From Bacteroidia bacterium (GTDB taxonomy: Bacteria > Bacteroidota > Bacteroidia > NS11-12g > UBA9320), in contig JAGVMN010000019.1 in NCBI GenBank assembly GCA_020053795.1, positions 1 to 64,000 on the forward strand: DNA of 64,000 nucleotides, read 5' to 3'. Position numbers and translations under genes: made by a program. How positions within the stretch are numbered: position 1 is the stretch's first letter; each line of letters starts with the position of its first letter. The notes beneath the pieces were generated by a model, which worked only from the letters and a program-made list of their open reading frames with translations, did no database searches and had not been told where the DNA came from. Below, piece after piece: positions 42,327 through 51,806 of this stretch.

Positions 42327-44027
42327 ATGTATCAAAAAATAAAAATCAAACTCGCTCTGATGTTGCCGCTGATGATTGGCATTTCCAAAGCACAAACTTT
42401 TATCCCTATTCCTGATACGCTTTCGGGAAGTATCATTGACCTAATGATAGCTGACAGCAGCAAGCAATTTTACAACGGCTATAACACCAACACCATAGGA
42501 TATAATGGCAACTATTTGGGACCTACAATTATTCTAAATAAAGGACAAAATGTGACCTTAAATGTAAACAACAAGCTCCGCAACACAACTACAACGCACT
42601 GGCACGGATTGCATGTAGCTCCGATGAATGATGGAAGTCCCCATAACCCTATAACGTCTGGTACCAAATGGAGTCCGTCTTTCACCGTAATGGATTATGC
42701 TGCAACCTACTGGTATCATCCGCACCTTCATGGTAAGACCATGGAACAGGTATTGTTGGGTGCAGCGGGTTTAATCATTGTTCGCGATTCAAATGAAAAA
42801 GCATTAACCCTGCCGCGAACTTATGGTGTTGACGATTTTCCGCTGGTGCTTCAATGGAAAACATTTGATGCAGCAACCAAACAAATTCTGATAAATGATG
42901 AATTGGATAACACAACGATGGTAAACGGGATAATGAACGGACAACTGAATGTGCCTGCACAAATGGTTCGTTTCCGTTTGCTGAATGGCAGTAGTCATCG
43001 TTTTTTTTATTTGGCAATGAACGACAGTCGCAACTTTAAAGTAATTGCCGGTGACGAAAGTTTGTTAAATGCTCCGGTTACAGTAAATAAACTCTTGATT
43101 AGCCCCGGAGAACGCTACGAAATAATTATTGATTTCAGCGGACAAACCGGAAATAATTACTACCTGAGACATATAGGCACGAAGTTGCCTGCCGGATACC
43201 CCGGTGGTCCACCTGATGCAATGGGAATGGGAACACCCGGCCCACTGGATAATACCGATTTTAATTTGTTGCAGTTTAATGTTATTGCTCCGACAGCTAG
43301 TCCTGTTACAGCCATTCCATCATCACTCATTGCAAATGTGATTACACCATCAGCCGGAGCCGGAACCAAAACTTTCAATTTGCAAGGCTCACCTATGATG
43401 AGTATGACCAACTTCACCATTAATGGTGTGCAGTTTGATAAGAATGTGATAAATTTTACTACTAAGCAAGACAGCGTTATGATTTGGAGTATAACAAACC
43501 AAAGTATGATGCCACACCCATGGCATATTCATGGCAATTATTTCTACATCACATCTATTGATGGAAGTACTCCACCAGCCTACATGCAAGGCAGAAAAGA
43601 TGTAGTAACAGTTTCACCCCAAGGTGGTACCGTGCAATTAGTGATGAAGTATGAGGATTTTAATGACCCAAATATACCGTATATGTATCACTGTCATATT
43701 TTAAGTCATGAGGATAATGGCATGATGGGGCAGTTTATTGTCAATCCAGTTTCGACCGGCATAAATGATGTGAATGCAAACTTGTTCAGTGTCATTTATC
43801 CAAATCCTACTTACAATGGCTGGACAATAGATGGCACAAGCAAAGAAAACCTGCTTTTAATTAGTCTTACAAATTCGATTGGACATGTTGTATTACAACA
43901 GACAATATTACCTGTTGCAGGTAAGTTCAATTTTAATGTTCCGGCAAATGAATTAACCGCAGGTATGTACATGCTGAGCTTAATATCTAAATCACAAAAT
44001 CAAACCGTAAAACTAATTAAGCAATGA
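42327..44027 (+). CDS. Multicopper oxidase with T9SS type A sorting tail
   Basis: Cu ligand motifs THWHGLH, WYHPHLHGKT, HPWHIHG, YHCHILSHEDNGMMG; C-terminal IYPNPTYNGW...LIKQ tail. Confidence 0.93.
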   Translation: MYQKIKIKLALMLPLMIGISKAQTFIPIPDTLSGSIIDLMIADSSKQFYNGYNTNTIGYNGNYLGPTIILNKGQNVTLNVNNKLRNTTTTHWHGLHVAPMNDGSPHNPITSGTKWSPSFTVMDYAATYWYHPHLHGKTMEQVLLGAAGLIIVRDSNEKALTLPRTYGVDDFPLVLQWKTFDAATKQILINDELDNTTMVNGIMNGQLNVPAQMVRFRLLNGSSHRFFYLAMNDSRNFKVIAGDESLLNAPVTVNKLLISPGERYEIIIDFSGQTGNNYYLRHIGTKLPAGYPGGPPDAMGMGTPGPLDNTDFNLLQFNVIAPTASPVTAIPSSLIANVITPSAGAGTKTFNLQGSPMMSMTNFTINGVQFDKNVINFTTKQDSVMIWSITNQSMMPHPWHIHGNYFYITSIDGSTPPAYMQGRKDVVTVSPQGGTVQLVMKYEDFNDPNIPYMYHCHILSHEDNGMMGQFIVNPVSTGINDVNANLFSVIYPNPTYNGWTIDGTSKENLLLISLTNSIGHVVLQQTILPVAGKFNFNVPANELTAGMYMLSLISKSQNQTVKLIKQ

Positions 44028-44263
44028 AGAATAAAATCTTTATACTCTCAGTTGTTGCAGCAGTGGTTTTTACTACTGCCTGCAGCAACACAGGCAGCAG
44101 CAGCACAGCAAATCAAAAACCCACACTGGCGTCCGACACTGCTTCGCTAAAATATCAATGCCCAATGAAGTGCCAAGGAGATACTGCCTATAAAACAGCC
44201 GGACAATGTCCTGTTTGCGGAATGGACTTAAAGGAAATGGATGAAGATCATCGTCACAAATAA
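44024..44263 (+). CDS. Lipoprotein with one heavy-metal-binding domain (HMBD)
   Basis: Lipobox FTTACS; YQCPMKCQGDTAYKTAGQCPVCGMDL; start overlaps multicopper oxidase stop (ATGA). Confidence 0.85.
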   Translation: MKNKIFILSVVAAVVFTTACSNTGSSSTANQKPTLASDTASLKYQCPMKCQGDTAYKTAGQCPVCGMDLKEMDEDHRHK

Positions 44264-44342
44264 TTATGGATAAAAATCATATTATCTTTGATCAGCATCT
44301 TTACAATTAATTTGAGAAAATGTTTAATTTTGCCCCGATGAA

Positions 44343-44747
44343 TTGAAACAAATGAAAAAAATTGTTGCTGTATTGCTACTGTTCCTATATGTTATGCCCT
44401 CAATGGGTATCAATTTATGGGTGCATTATTGCAACGGCTTCGTTTCTTCTGTTTCATTTGGTTTCGACGATGTAAAGAAGTGTTCTTGCAACGGCAATAC
44501 AATGAAAAAGAATTGCTGTCAGGACAAAGAGCTTTCATTCCAACTCAACGACGACCAAAACAAATCACCGCTGTTTGTACTAAACATTGCAAAGTCTGTT
44601 GACACTCAACCGGAGTTTGTTTTGGCAAACGATTTTCAAAACTCACAGGTTTTTGCTTCGGCTTCTACTTCTTTTATTCTTTGGCATCATCCGCCAGAAG
44701 AGATAAAGCAGCCGCTTTTTGTCCTTCATAGGGTATTCCGAATTTGA
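44343..44747 (+). CDS. HYC_CC_PP family-like small secreted protein
   Basis: Signal peptide, WVHYCNGFVSS, KKNCCQDK, HHPPEE. Confidence 0.75.
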   Translation: MKQMKKIVAVLLLFLYVMPSMGINLWVHYCNGFVSSVSFGFDDVKKCSCNGNTMKKNCCQDKELSFQLNDDQNKSPLFVLNIAKSVDTQPEFVLANDFQNSQVFASASTSFILWHHPPEEIKQPLFVLHRVFRI

Positions 44748-44775
44748 TTGATCGTCCTTCTTTTGCCACCGACAC

Positions 44776-45510
44776 TTGATAAGTGCCTCGGTGAGGTTTG
44801 CTTTACATCAATCTTTAAAATTCATAAAATTGGAAAAAGTAATTAATCCATTTCTCATAATGTCTTTGTTGACATATTCTGTGGGAATTTACTCCCAAGA
44901 GCAACATCATGACACCCTGAGAGTATCGGACATAGATAATTTGATTCAAATGGCAACGGAAGAGTATCATAAGATGGAAACTATAAATGGTTACCCAAAT
45001 TATCATTCGTTGATCGTTCACTTTCCTTTTGTTTTAGTTTTAATAGCAGTTGTATTCCAAATGCAATCATTATTCTATCACAAAAGAGAATTCGATTTGG
45101 CCACCATGATTATCTTACCAATGGGAGTGATCGTGGTGTGGCTTGTATCCGACATCTTTCATTCACATCAGGATTTTCTGAAAGGAAGGAAAATAGAAAT
45201 CTTTGAAACGTATGAACAAACAGTAATTCTTATCTTATGGTTCTCATACGTAGTAATGCTTTTAGAAAGGAAAGGCAATTTCTGGTTACAAAAAAAATGG
45301 TTGATTGCGAGAATGGAATCAGTTGTGACTTTGTTTCCTATTGCCCCGGTAATTAATGTTTCCTTTGTCGGGTATCACGGAGATTTACATGTACACAATG
45401 AAGGAATTGGTTCTATGTTAAAAGGTTTAAAATCGCGTGAGCATCTGAAAAATGATCCGTCCAATACCCTTATAACCGATACATCGGGAAGTTACCTCCC
45501 TTTAATATGA
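44776..45510 (+). CDS. DUF2231-like membrane protein
   Basis: YHSLIVHFPFVLVLIAVVFQ with four TM segments, FVGYHGDLHVHNEGIGSM tail. Confidence 0.55.
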   Translation: MISASVRFALHQSLKFIKLEKVINPFLIMSLLTYSVGIYSQEQHHDTLRVSDIDNLIQMATEEYHKMETINGYPNYHSLIVHFPFVLVLIAVVFQMQSLFYHKREFDLATMIILPMGVIVVWLVSDIFHSHQDFLKGRKIEIFETYEQTVILILWFSYVVMLLERKGNFWLQKKWLIARMESVVTLFPIAPVINVSFVGYHGDLHVHNEGIGSMLKGLKSREHLKNDPSNTLITDTSGSYLPLI

Positions 45511-45549
45511 AACTTGGCGAATGAGGAATTCAACAAATAATTTGACAAA

Positions 45550-45726
45550 ATGAAACGGATACGTCAGATAAACACCAACACGAATGAAAAATTTGTTTAT
45601 AATGATCATCGTACCAATAAACAGAGAAATAGGATTCTGATGAAGCAACTTTTTAAAAAAATTTCTCAATACAGTTTATGGCTTTTGAAAGCAATGTTTG
45701 TTCATAAAAAATCTTGTTGTAAATGA
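45550..45726 (+). CDS. Small basic ORF, 58 aa, ending HKKSCCK
   Basis: Intact ATG-to-TGA ORF absent from supplied track (below size cutoff): MKRIRQINTNTNEKFVYNDHRTNKQRNRILMKQLFKKISQYSLWLLKAMFVHKKSCCK*. Confidence 0.3.
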   Translation: MKRIRQINTNTNEKFVYNDHRTNKQRNRILMKQLFKKISQYSLWLLKAMFVHKKSCCK

Positions 45727-45744
45727 ATTAAAAATGAAAAAACA

Positions 45745-46842
45745 ATGAAAGCACAAAAGATAATTTCGAAAATTGCAATAGTTTGGTTATTAACTTTCTC
45801 AATAATACCTAAGGGGAACTCACAAATAGTTCTTGATATAAGAGATTTGCCGGATATAGGGGACCAACAGGTTTCGGTTAAAGTTGACAGCCTTCAGGCA
45901 TCAAATTTGTTGCCTGGAAATGCCGGAGCAAATGTCCAGTGGGACTTTAGAAATCTGAAACCCTGCTGCGGTGTTTCAATAGCGTCACATGACACTGTGT
46001 TTTGGGAAAATCATGCCACTTCTGCAAACGCAGCATTTTTTCCACTTTCGAATCTGGTCAGGACAGAAAAATGTCGGATTTATCATTCCCACACAACACA
46101 TCAGGATGAAAAAGAGTGTTCATTCACACATTATATTATAGATTCAAATGGTCTGTGGCGTTATGGTATGGAAGACCCCAAAAATTTTCTTTTTGTCTCA
46201 AATTGGAATATTTTCCCTCTTCTTTCCTATGGAGACTCACTTAAAACAGTCACAAAGCTTCATGTTCCTGTTTCAAATGACAGCATTAGAGTCTATCACA
46301 TTTTAAATTCCTCGGTAGCTGATGCATGGGGTGTAATCAGCACCCCTGATACCACAGCAAGTGTAATTCGTATTTACACTGCCGAAGTAGTTTATGACAG
46401 CTTATTCGTAAAGGGCAACCTTATACAAAGCGATGTTTATACAGGAAACTATTATTACCGATGGTATTCAAAAAATCTAGGATTTCCGGTACTTGAAATA
46501 GGCAAAGGAATGCAAATTCAAAAACCACCATTTTATCAAAAGGTGAATTATTCTTCACACAAGAATACAATACTTTCAGTTCCTGAAAATGATATTTTAA
46601 ATAGGATCAAGATTTTTCCTAACCCGTTTTCATCTTACATCAATATCAGCTTAGGGGAAAACTTTAAAAACGCTTCAATTTCAATTTTTGACCTGACCGG
46701 CCAAATGATATTAAAAGTTACAAACTTAGATTCCGAAGATGCGATTCGGACAACTGAACTTTCTCCCGGAATCTATTTCTATGTAATCGTCAACAGACAA
46801 CAAGAGATTATAAGAGGAAAAATAATTAAAAACAACTTCTGA
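45745..46842 (+). CDS. Hypothetical secreted protein with T9SS type A sorting tail
   Basis: Signal peptide; C-terminal KIFPNPFSSYINISLG...GIYFYVIVNRQQEIIRGKIIKNNF. Confidence 0.75.
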   Translation: MKAQKIISKIAIVWLLTFSIIPKGNSQIVLDIRDLPDIGDQQVSVKVDSLQASNLLPGNAGANVQWDFRNLKPCCGVSIASHDTVFWENHATSANAAFFPLSNLVRTEKCRIYHSHTTHQDEKECSFTHYIIDSNGLWRYGMEDPKNFLFVSNWNIFPLLSYGDSLKTVTKLHVPVSNDSIRVYHILNSSVADAWGVISTPDTTASVIRIYTAEVVYDSLFVKGNLIQSDVYTGNYYYRWYSKNLGFPVLEIGKGMQIQKPPFYQKVNYSSHKNTILSVPENDILNRIKIFPNPFSSYINISLGENFKNASISIFDLTGQMILKVTNLDSEDAIRTTELSPGIYFYVIVNRQQEIIRGKIIKNNF

Positions 46843-47420
46843 TGAAATACTTCAATTTATTTTCTTTGTTCCGGACAGCCTTCGCTTTTACATTGTTGTC
46901 AATATCCGTAGCTTGCTTTTCACAGCACGAAGGACATGGTGGTGGTGGTACAACCACCCACACCGATACTGAAACCGAAAACTATCATTATGTATGTCCA
47001 ATGCATCCCGAGATAGGCTCCGATAAACCTGGCAACTGCGTGAAATGCGGGATGAAGTTGGAACAGAAAAAAATTGAAGAAAGCAAGCCAGGTAAAAGAG
47101 TTTATTATTACTGTCAGAATCACCCATCATTCCAATCTGATAAAAAGGGGAAATGCACTATATGTGGCAGGAAACTTAAAAAGGCGAAAGAGTTTTTTTA
47201 TGAATGGCTCGAAGCACCAAATTCGAAATTGCTTAAGCCGGCTTTTCTGTTGATAAAAGATAATAATCTCAAATTAGTACCGATCATTTTAAAAAAACAA
47301 CATGAACTCAAAAAAAAGGACTTGATTAGGATAACTGCTGTTTTCTTTTTTAACAATGAAATAAATAGCTTGGCAAAGGTTCGAAATGTAAAAACCAAAA
47401 CCGTATCAGCACGAAACTAA
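46842..47420 (+). CDS. Secreted protein with two HMBD motifs
   Basis: YVCPMHPEIGSDKPGNCVKCGMKL and degenerate YYCQNHPSFQSDKKGKCTICGRKL; overlaps the upstream stop. Confidence 0.8.
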   Translation: MKYFNLFSLFRTAFAFTLLSISVACFSQHEGHGGGGTTTHTDTETENYHYVCPMHPEIGSDKPGNCVKCGMKLEQKKIEESKPGKRVYYYCQNHPSFQSDKKGKCTICGRKLKKAKEFFYEWLEAPNSKLLKPAFLLIKDNNLKLVPIILKKQHELKKKDLIRITAVFFFNNEINSLAKVRNVKTKTVSARN

Positions 47421-47482
47421 TGGCTTAATAGAATAAAAATAAAAAATAGACATTCAGATTATAAACTCTAAATCAAACAAAA

Positions 47483-47806
47483 ATGAAAACAAAAATGAAA
47501 ACAAAAATGAATTTATCAGGCCTGTTAGTCTTGATAACTATTGCATTGGCAAGTTGTATGAAAGAACAAATGGCTTGTTGTGAATTGCCGGAAACAGCAA
47601 TGGCAGGACAACCGGTAAGCTTTAGCTCATCATGCAGTAGGGATGCCGGCAGATATAAGTGGGATTTTGGTGACGGTAACACTTCAAATGATGCCAACCC
47701 TACCCATACCTACAGTGCTGCTGGCACCTATATGGTAGTGATGATGGCCTTAAGCAGGAACGATAAAAAAAAGCATGAAACGTCTAAATCAATTACCGTT
47801 AAATAG
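47483..47806 (+). CDS. PKD-domain lipoprotein
   Basis: Lipobox ALASC; YKWDFGDGNTSNDANPTHTYSAAGTYMVVM. Confidence 0.85.
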   Translation: MKTKMKTKMNLSGLLVLITIALASCMKEQMACCELPETAMAGQPVSFSSSCSRDAGRYKWDFGDGNTSNDANPTHTYSAAGTYMVVMMALSRNDKKKHETSKSITVK

Positions 47807-47814
47807 TAAAAAAT

Positions 47815-48246
47815 ATGAAACTGAAAAAATTGTCACTTGCAATAGTCTTAGTATTATTTTGTTTTACTGCTTCTGTAGCTCAACAATCTGACAGCAGTAA
47901 AGTGATTATGAAAACGGAATACACCTGCTCTATGCACCCTGAGATAATAAGTATTGATCCGGGATATTGTCCTAAATGTGGTATGAAATTAATTGAAAGG
48001 GAAATAAAAATAAGACCTGAAACATTAGCACAAACTTATACTTGTTCTATGCATCCAGAAGTGATTTCAGACAAACCGGGTAAGTGCCCCAAATGTGGAA
48101 TGAATTTAATTCTTAAAGGAGATAGTTCTAAGAAACACAAGGGTTGCATGGGTATGATGGGTGGCGAAATGGGACATCCTGCGAGGTATTTTGCTATTGG
48201 AGTTGTTGCTATGGTTGCCGTAATGATGCTATTTGTGTTTCGTTAA
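47815..48246 (+). CDS. Secreted/membrane-anchored protein with two HMBDs
   Basis: YTCSMHPEIISIDPGYCPKCGMKL and YTCSMHPEVISDKPGKCPKCGMNL, C-terminal TM helix. Confidence 0.85.
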   Translation: MKLKKLSLAIVLVLFCFTASVAQQSDSSKVIMKTEYTCSMHPEIISIDPGYCPKCGMKLIEREIKIRPETLAQTYTCSMHPEVISDKPGKCPKCGMNLILKGDSSKKHKGCMGMMGGEMGHPARYFAIGVVAMVAVMMLFVFR

Positions 48247-48392
48247 AGTTGGGTATGAATGAATAACGTCAAAATTCAATTAATATTCAACGTCATTATG
48301 GAGCAAAGCAAGGAAACATAAACTGTGTTTTCGCTTTATTCTTTAAAGACTTCATGTCGTTTTGATGAGCAAAAATGTAATAGAATTAAGTT

Positions 48393-49430
48393 ATGATTAA
48401 AATAGAAAAACTGGGAATAATTCTGAGTCCTTCGGAAAGGGAGTTTGAAAACCTTGGTGTATGCAATCCCGGCATTTATCAGGAAGGGAACAGCGTACAC
48501 ATCTTTTACAGGGCTATACAGGAAGGAAACTTTTCTACCATTGGATATTGCAAAACCGAAGGGCCGGTTCAAATCACAGAAAGACACGAGGAACCTGTAA
48601 TTATCAGAGATTTCGAGTATGAGCGACACGGAGTGGAAGATGCACGAATTGTTAAAATAGATGGCACTTTCTATCTGAACTATACGGCATACGATGGCGT
48701 CAATGCAATGGGGGCTCTCGCTACTTCAAGCAATTTAATTCATTTTAAAAAACATGGCATTGTTACCCCACCGGTCAATTATGAAGAATATGAATGCTTT
48801 GTAACATGCTGCAATGGTGATAAACTAAATCCAAAATACCATCACTATTATAATCTTTTTGCAGAGATTGGGTTGGTTGAAGACAAGTTTAGGTTGCTTA
48901 GAGACAAAGATGTAGTGCTTTTCCCAAGAAAAATAAAGGGGAAGTTTGCCATGCTTCATCGCATCTGGCCTGGTATTCAAATAGTGTATTTTGATGATTG
49001 GAGTGATTTGACCAAACCTTTCTGGGAAGATTATCTTAAAAACCTGAGCGATCATATTGTTTTAGATCCGAAAGACATTTTTGAAGTTAAATATATTGGT
49101 GCCGGCGGACCACCCATAGAAACGCACGATGGTTGGTTATTAATCTATCACGGCGTTCAGGAAACTACCACCGGAAGAACGTATCATGCTAAAGTTGCTT
49201 TACTGCAATCCGACAATCCGCAGATTGAAATTGCGAGATTGCACTATCCGCTCATTTCCCCAACCATGGAATGGGAAAAGGAGGGAGTCGTGAATAATGT
49301 CGTATTCCCAACCGGCCATTCCCTGTTCGGAAACGATTTGTATTTATATTATGGTGCCGGAGATAAGCATATTTCCGTTGCCAAATTAGATATCAATGAA
49401 CTCCTGTTGGAATTAAAACGACAACCATAA
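48393..49430 (+). CDS. GH130-like glycoside phosphorylase/hydrolase
   Basis: VCNPGIYQEGNSVHIFYRA, YERHGVEDARIVKIDGTFYLNYTAYDG, GAGGPPIETHDGWLLIYHGV. Confidence 0.85.
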   Translation: MIKIEKLGIILSPSEREFENLGVCNPGIYQEGNSVHIFYRAIQEGNFSTIGYCKTEGPVQITERHEEPVIIRDFEYERHGVEDARIVKIDGTFYLNYTAYDGVNAMGALATSSNLIHFKKHGIVTPPVNYEEYECFVTCCNGDKLNPKYHHYYNLFAEIGLVEDKFRLLRDKDVVLFPRKIKGKFAMLHRIWPGIQIVYFDDWSDLTKPFWEDYLKNLSDHIVLDPKDIFEVKYIGAGGPPIETHDGWLLIYHGVQETTTGRTYHAKVALLQSDNPQIEIARLHYPLISPTMEWEKEGVVNNVVFPTGHSLFGNDLYLYYGAGDKHISVAKLDINELLLELKRQP

Positions 49431-49436
49431 TCGAAT

Positions 49437-51803
49437 ATGAAGTTTCTTGAAAGAGGTATGAAAATGCTGATCATCAGCTCTTACAGTCCGCGAGAATGTG
49501 GTTTGGCCACCTTTTCAAATGACATTTTAAATGCGATTAAGCAAGTGTTTGGCAGTTCAATACCCATAGAGGTGTGTGCCCTTCAAAATGATGAATACCG
49601 CCTTCAATACGGCAAAGAAGTCACTTACATTTTATCTGCTCATTCTTTTGATGATTATCGGTGGGTAGCCGAAGAAATTAATGGTCGAAATGATATAGGA
49701 CTTGTTTGCGTGCAACATGAATTTGGGCTTTTTGGCGGAGACTATGGCGATCACCTGTTATCATTTCTATTGGCACTGAATAAACCCATTGTCACTGTTT
49801 TTCATACAGTTTTGCCGAATCCCGTCGAAGATCGGAAAAATGTAGTTCAAGCCATCGCCAACCTATCTGACAGAATTGTTGTTCTGACCAAAAAGTCGGA
49901 AGATATTTTGGTCGGCCACTATGGTTTTCAAAGATCTAAAATCAAGGTGATCCCTCATGGCACTCATATCGTGCTTTGGGAACAGAAAGAAAAGCTCAAA
50001 GCTCAACTTCACTTCAAAGACAAAATAGTGATGACCACTTTTGGTTTAATCAGCGAAAACAAAAGCATTGAAACTGTACTGTATGCCTTACCGGAAGTGG
50101 TAAAGCAACATCCTGAAGTGATTTATCTGGTACTAGGAAAAACTCACCCTGAAATCATTAAAAGAGAAGGTGAAAAATACCGCAATATGCTCCTTGAGAT
50201 TGTCAGTGACCTGGGCATCACAGATCATGTGATTTTCATCAATGAGTATCTCGGATTAAAACAATTGTTGAACTATTTGACTTTGTCCGACATCTATTTA
50301 TTTACTACCAAAGACCCACATCAAGCAGTAAGTGGCACTTTTTCTTATGCCATGAGTTGTGGTTGTGCTGTTATTTCAACTCCAATTCCGCATGCTCTTG
50401 AAAGTCTTGATTCGGGTACCGGCCTGTTACTGGACGGGTTTGGAAACCCTGAAGCTTTCAAAAAAGCCATTTTAACGTTGATAGAAAATAAAGAAGAACG
50501 AATTGTAATGGGGAAAAATGCTTATTGTCAGACCCATACATCAACCTGGGAAAATGTGGCCATTCAGTATGGGCTTTTATTCGGTGAACTGACCAACAGG
50601 TCCGAAGACCTCAGGTTTTGTTTACCACCTATCAATACAGATCATATAAAAAAACTTACCACTGACTTCGGAATACTGCAATTTTCAAGATTCAGCCAGC
50701 CCGATCCTGACTCGGGATACACACTGGATGATAATGCTAGGGCTTTGATCAATTTGATCATGTATTATGAAATTTATAAGGACGACAATGCTTTGAAATT
50801 AGCAAATACTTATTTGAGTTTTATTGAGTCTATGCAGCGGGAGAGTGGTTGGTTTGACAATTACAAGAGCTACCACCGACAATTGACAACTCAAAATTCA
50901 GCAGTGAATCTTGAAGACTCAAACGGGAGGGCACTTTGGAGTCTTGGCTATACCATTTCTCACAGGCACGTTCTCCCACAAGAAATGGTGTTGAGGGCTG
51001 AAAATTGTTGGAGAAAAGCTATTAATGGTTTGACTCATGTGACCTCCCCCAGAGCTATTTCTTATATCATCAAGGGACTTTATCATTTCTATTCGGTTTA
51101 TAAAGAAGATACCATCAGAGAGTCGGCCAATCGGTTTGCCGATCAATTATTGTATCATTATAACTTCAATTCCGGACATAAATGGCATTGGTACGAGGAC
51201 TATATGACCTATGCCAACACCGTCATGCCTGAGGCCATGATGTATAGCCATTTAATAACAGGTAACGAGCTGTATAAGAAAATTGCCATTCTCACTTTTG
51301 ATTTTCTTTTGTCTCACTATTTTATGAAAGGACAACTAAAAGTAATCTCAAACCGGGGATGGTTTAAGAAGGAAAATGACAGAGTTTTTTACGGCGAACA
51401 ACCTATAGAAGTTGCAACAACCATTATTGCTTTAGATTTGTTCTACGAGATCACCGGAAATGAAAAATACAAAGACCAGTTGGAACTCGCGTTCAGTTGG
51501 TTTCTTGGGAATAACCACCTCAGGCAAATCATGTATAACCCTGTAAACGGGGCCTCTTATGACGGTCTGGAAGACACACAGGTAAATATAAATCAGGGAG
51601 CAGAATCAACATTGTGTTTTTTCAAAGCGAGGATTATTATGGAGAAGTACGTTGTAGAAGGAACTTTTAATAAGTCTGACAATAATTTGTTGTCAGGTCA
51701 GTTAATCAATTTTGAAAAAATACAAAAAACCAAAAATAACGAATTTGCTTTTGCCAACCAGGCCTTTACAAGTAAATCAAGAAAATTTACAAAAAACAAT
51801 TAA
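49437..51803 (+). CDS. GT4-like glycosyltransferase fused to six-hairpin (alpha/alpha)6-like domain
   Basis: N-terminal GT-B motifs (YSPRECGLATFSNDI, VIPHGTH, AVSGTFSYAMSCGCAVIST); C-terminal YTLDDNARALINL and LEDSNGRALWSLGY. Confidence 0.85.
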   Translation: MKFLERGMKMLIISSYSPRECGLATFSNDILNAIKQVFGSSIPIEVCALQNDEYRLQYGKEVTYILSAHSFDDYRWVAEEINGRNDIGLVCVQHEFGLFGGDYGDHLLSFLLALNKPIVTVFHTVLPNPVEDRKNVVQAIANLSDRIVVLTKKSEDILVGHYGFQRSKIKVIPHGTHIVLWEQKEKLKAQLHFKDKIVMTTFGLISENKSIETVLYALPEVVKQHPEVIYLVLGKTHPEIIKREGEKYRNMLLEIVSDLGITDHVIFINEYLGLKQLLNYLTLSDIYLFTTKDPHQAVSGTFSYAMSCGCAVISTPIPHALESLDSGTGLLLDGFGNPEAFKKAILTLIENKEERIVMGKNAYCQTHTSTWENVAIQYGLLFGELTNRSEDLRFCLPPINTDHIKKLTTDFGILQFSRFSQPDPDSGYTLDDNARALINLIMYYEIYKDDNALKLANTYLSFIESMQRESGWFDNYKSYHRQLTTQNSAVNLEDSNGRALWSLGYTISHRHVLPQEMVLRAENCWRKAINGLTHVTSPRAISYIIKGLYHFYSVYKEDTIRESANRFADQLLYHYNFNSGHKWHWYEDYMTYANTVMPEAMMYSHLITGNELYKKIAILTFDFLLSHYFMKGQLKVISNRGWFKKENDRVFYGEQPIEVATTIIALDLFYEITGNEKYKDQLELAFSWFLGNNHLRQIMYNPVNGASYDGLEDTQVNINQGAESTLCFFKARIIMEKYVVEGTFNKSDNNLLSGQLINFEKIQKTKNNEFAFANQAFTSKSRKFTKNN

Positions 51804-51806
51804 TAT

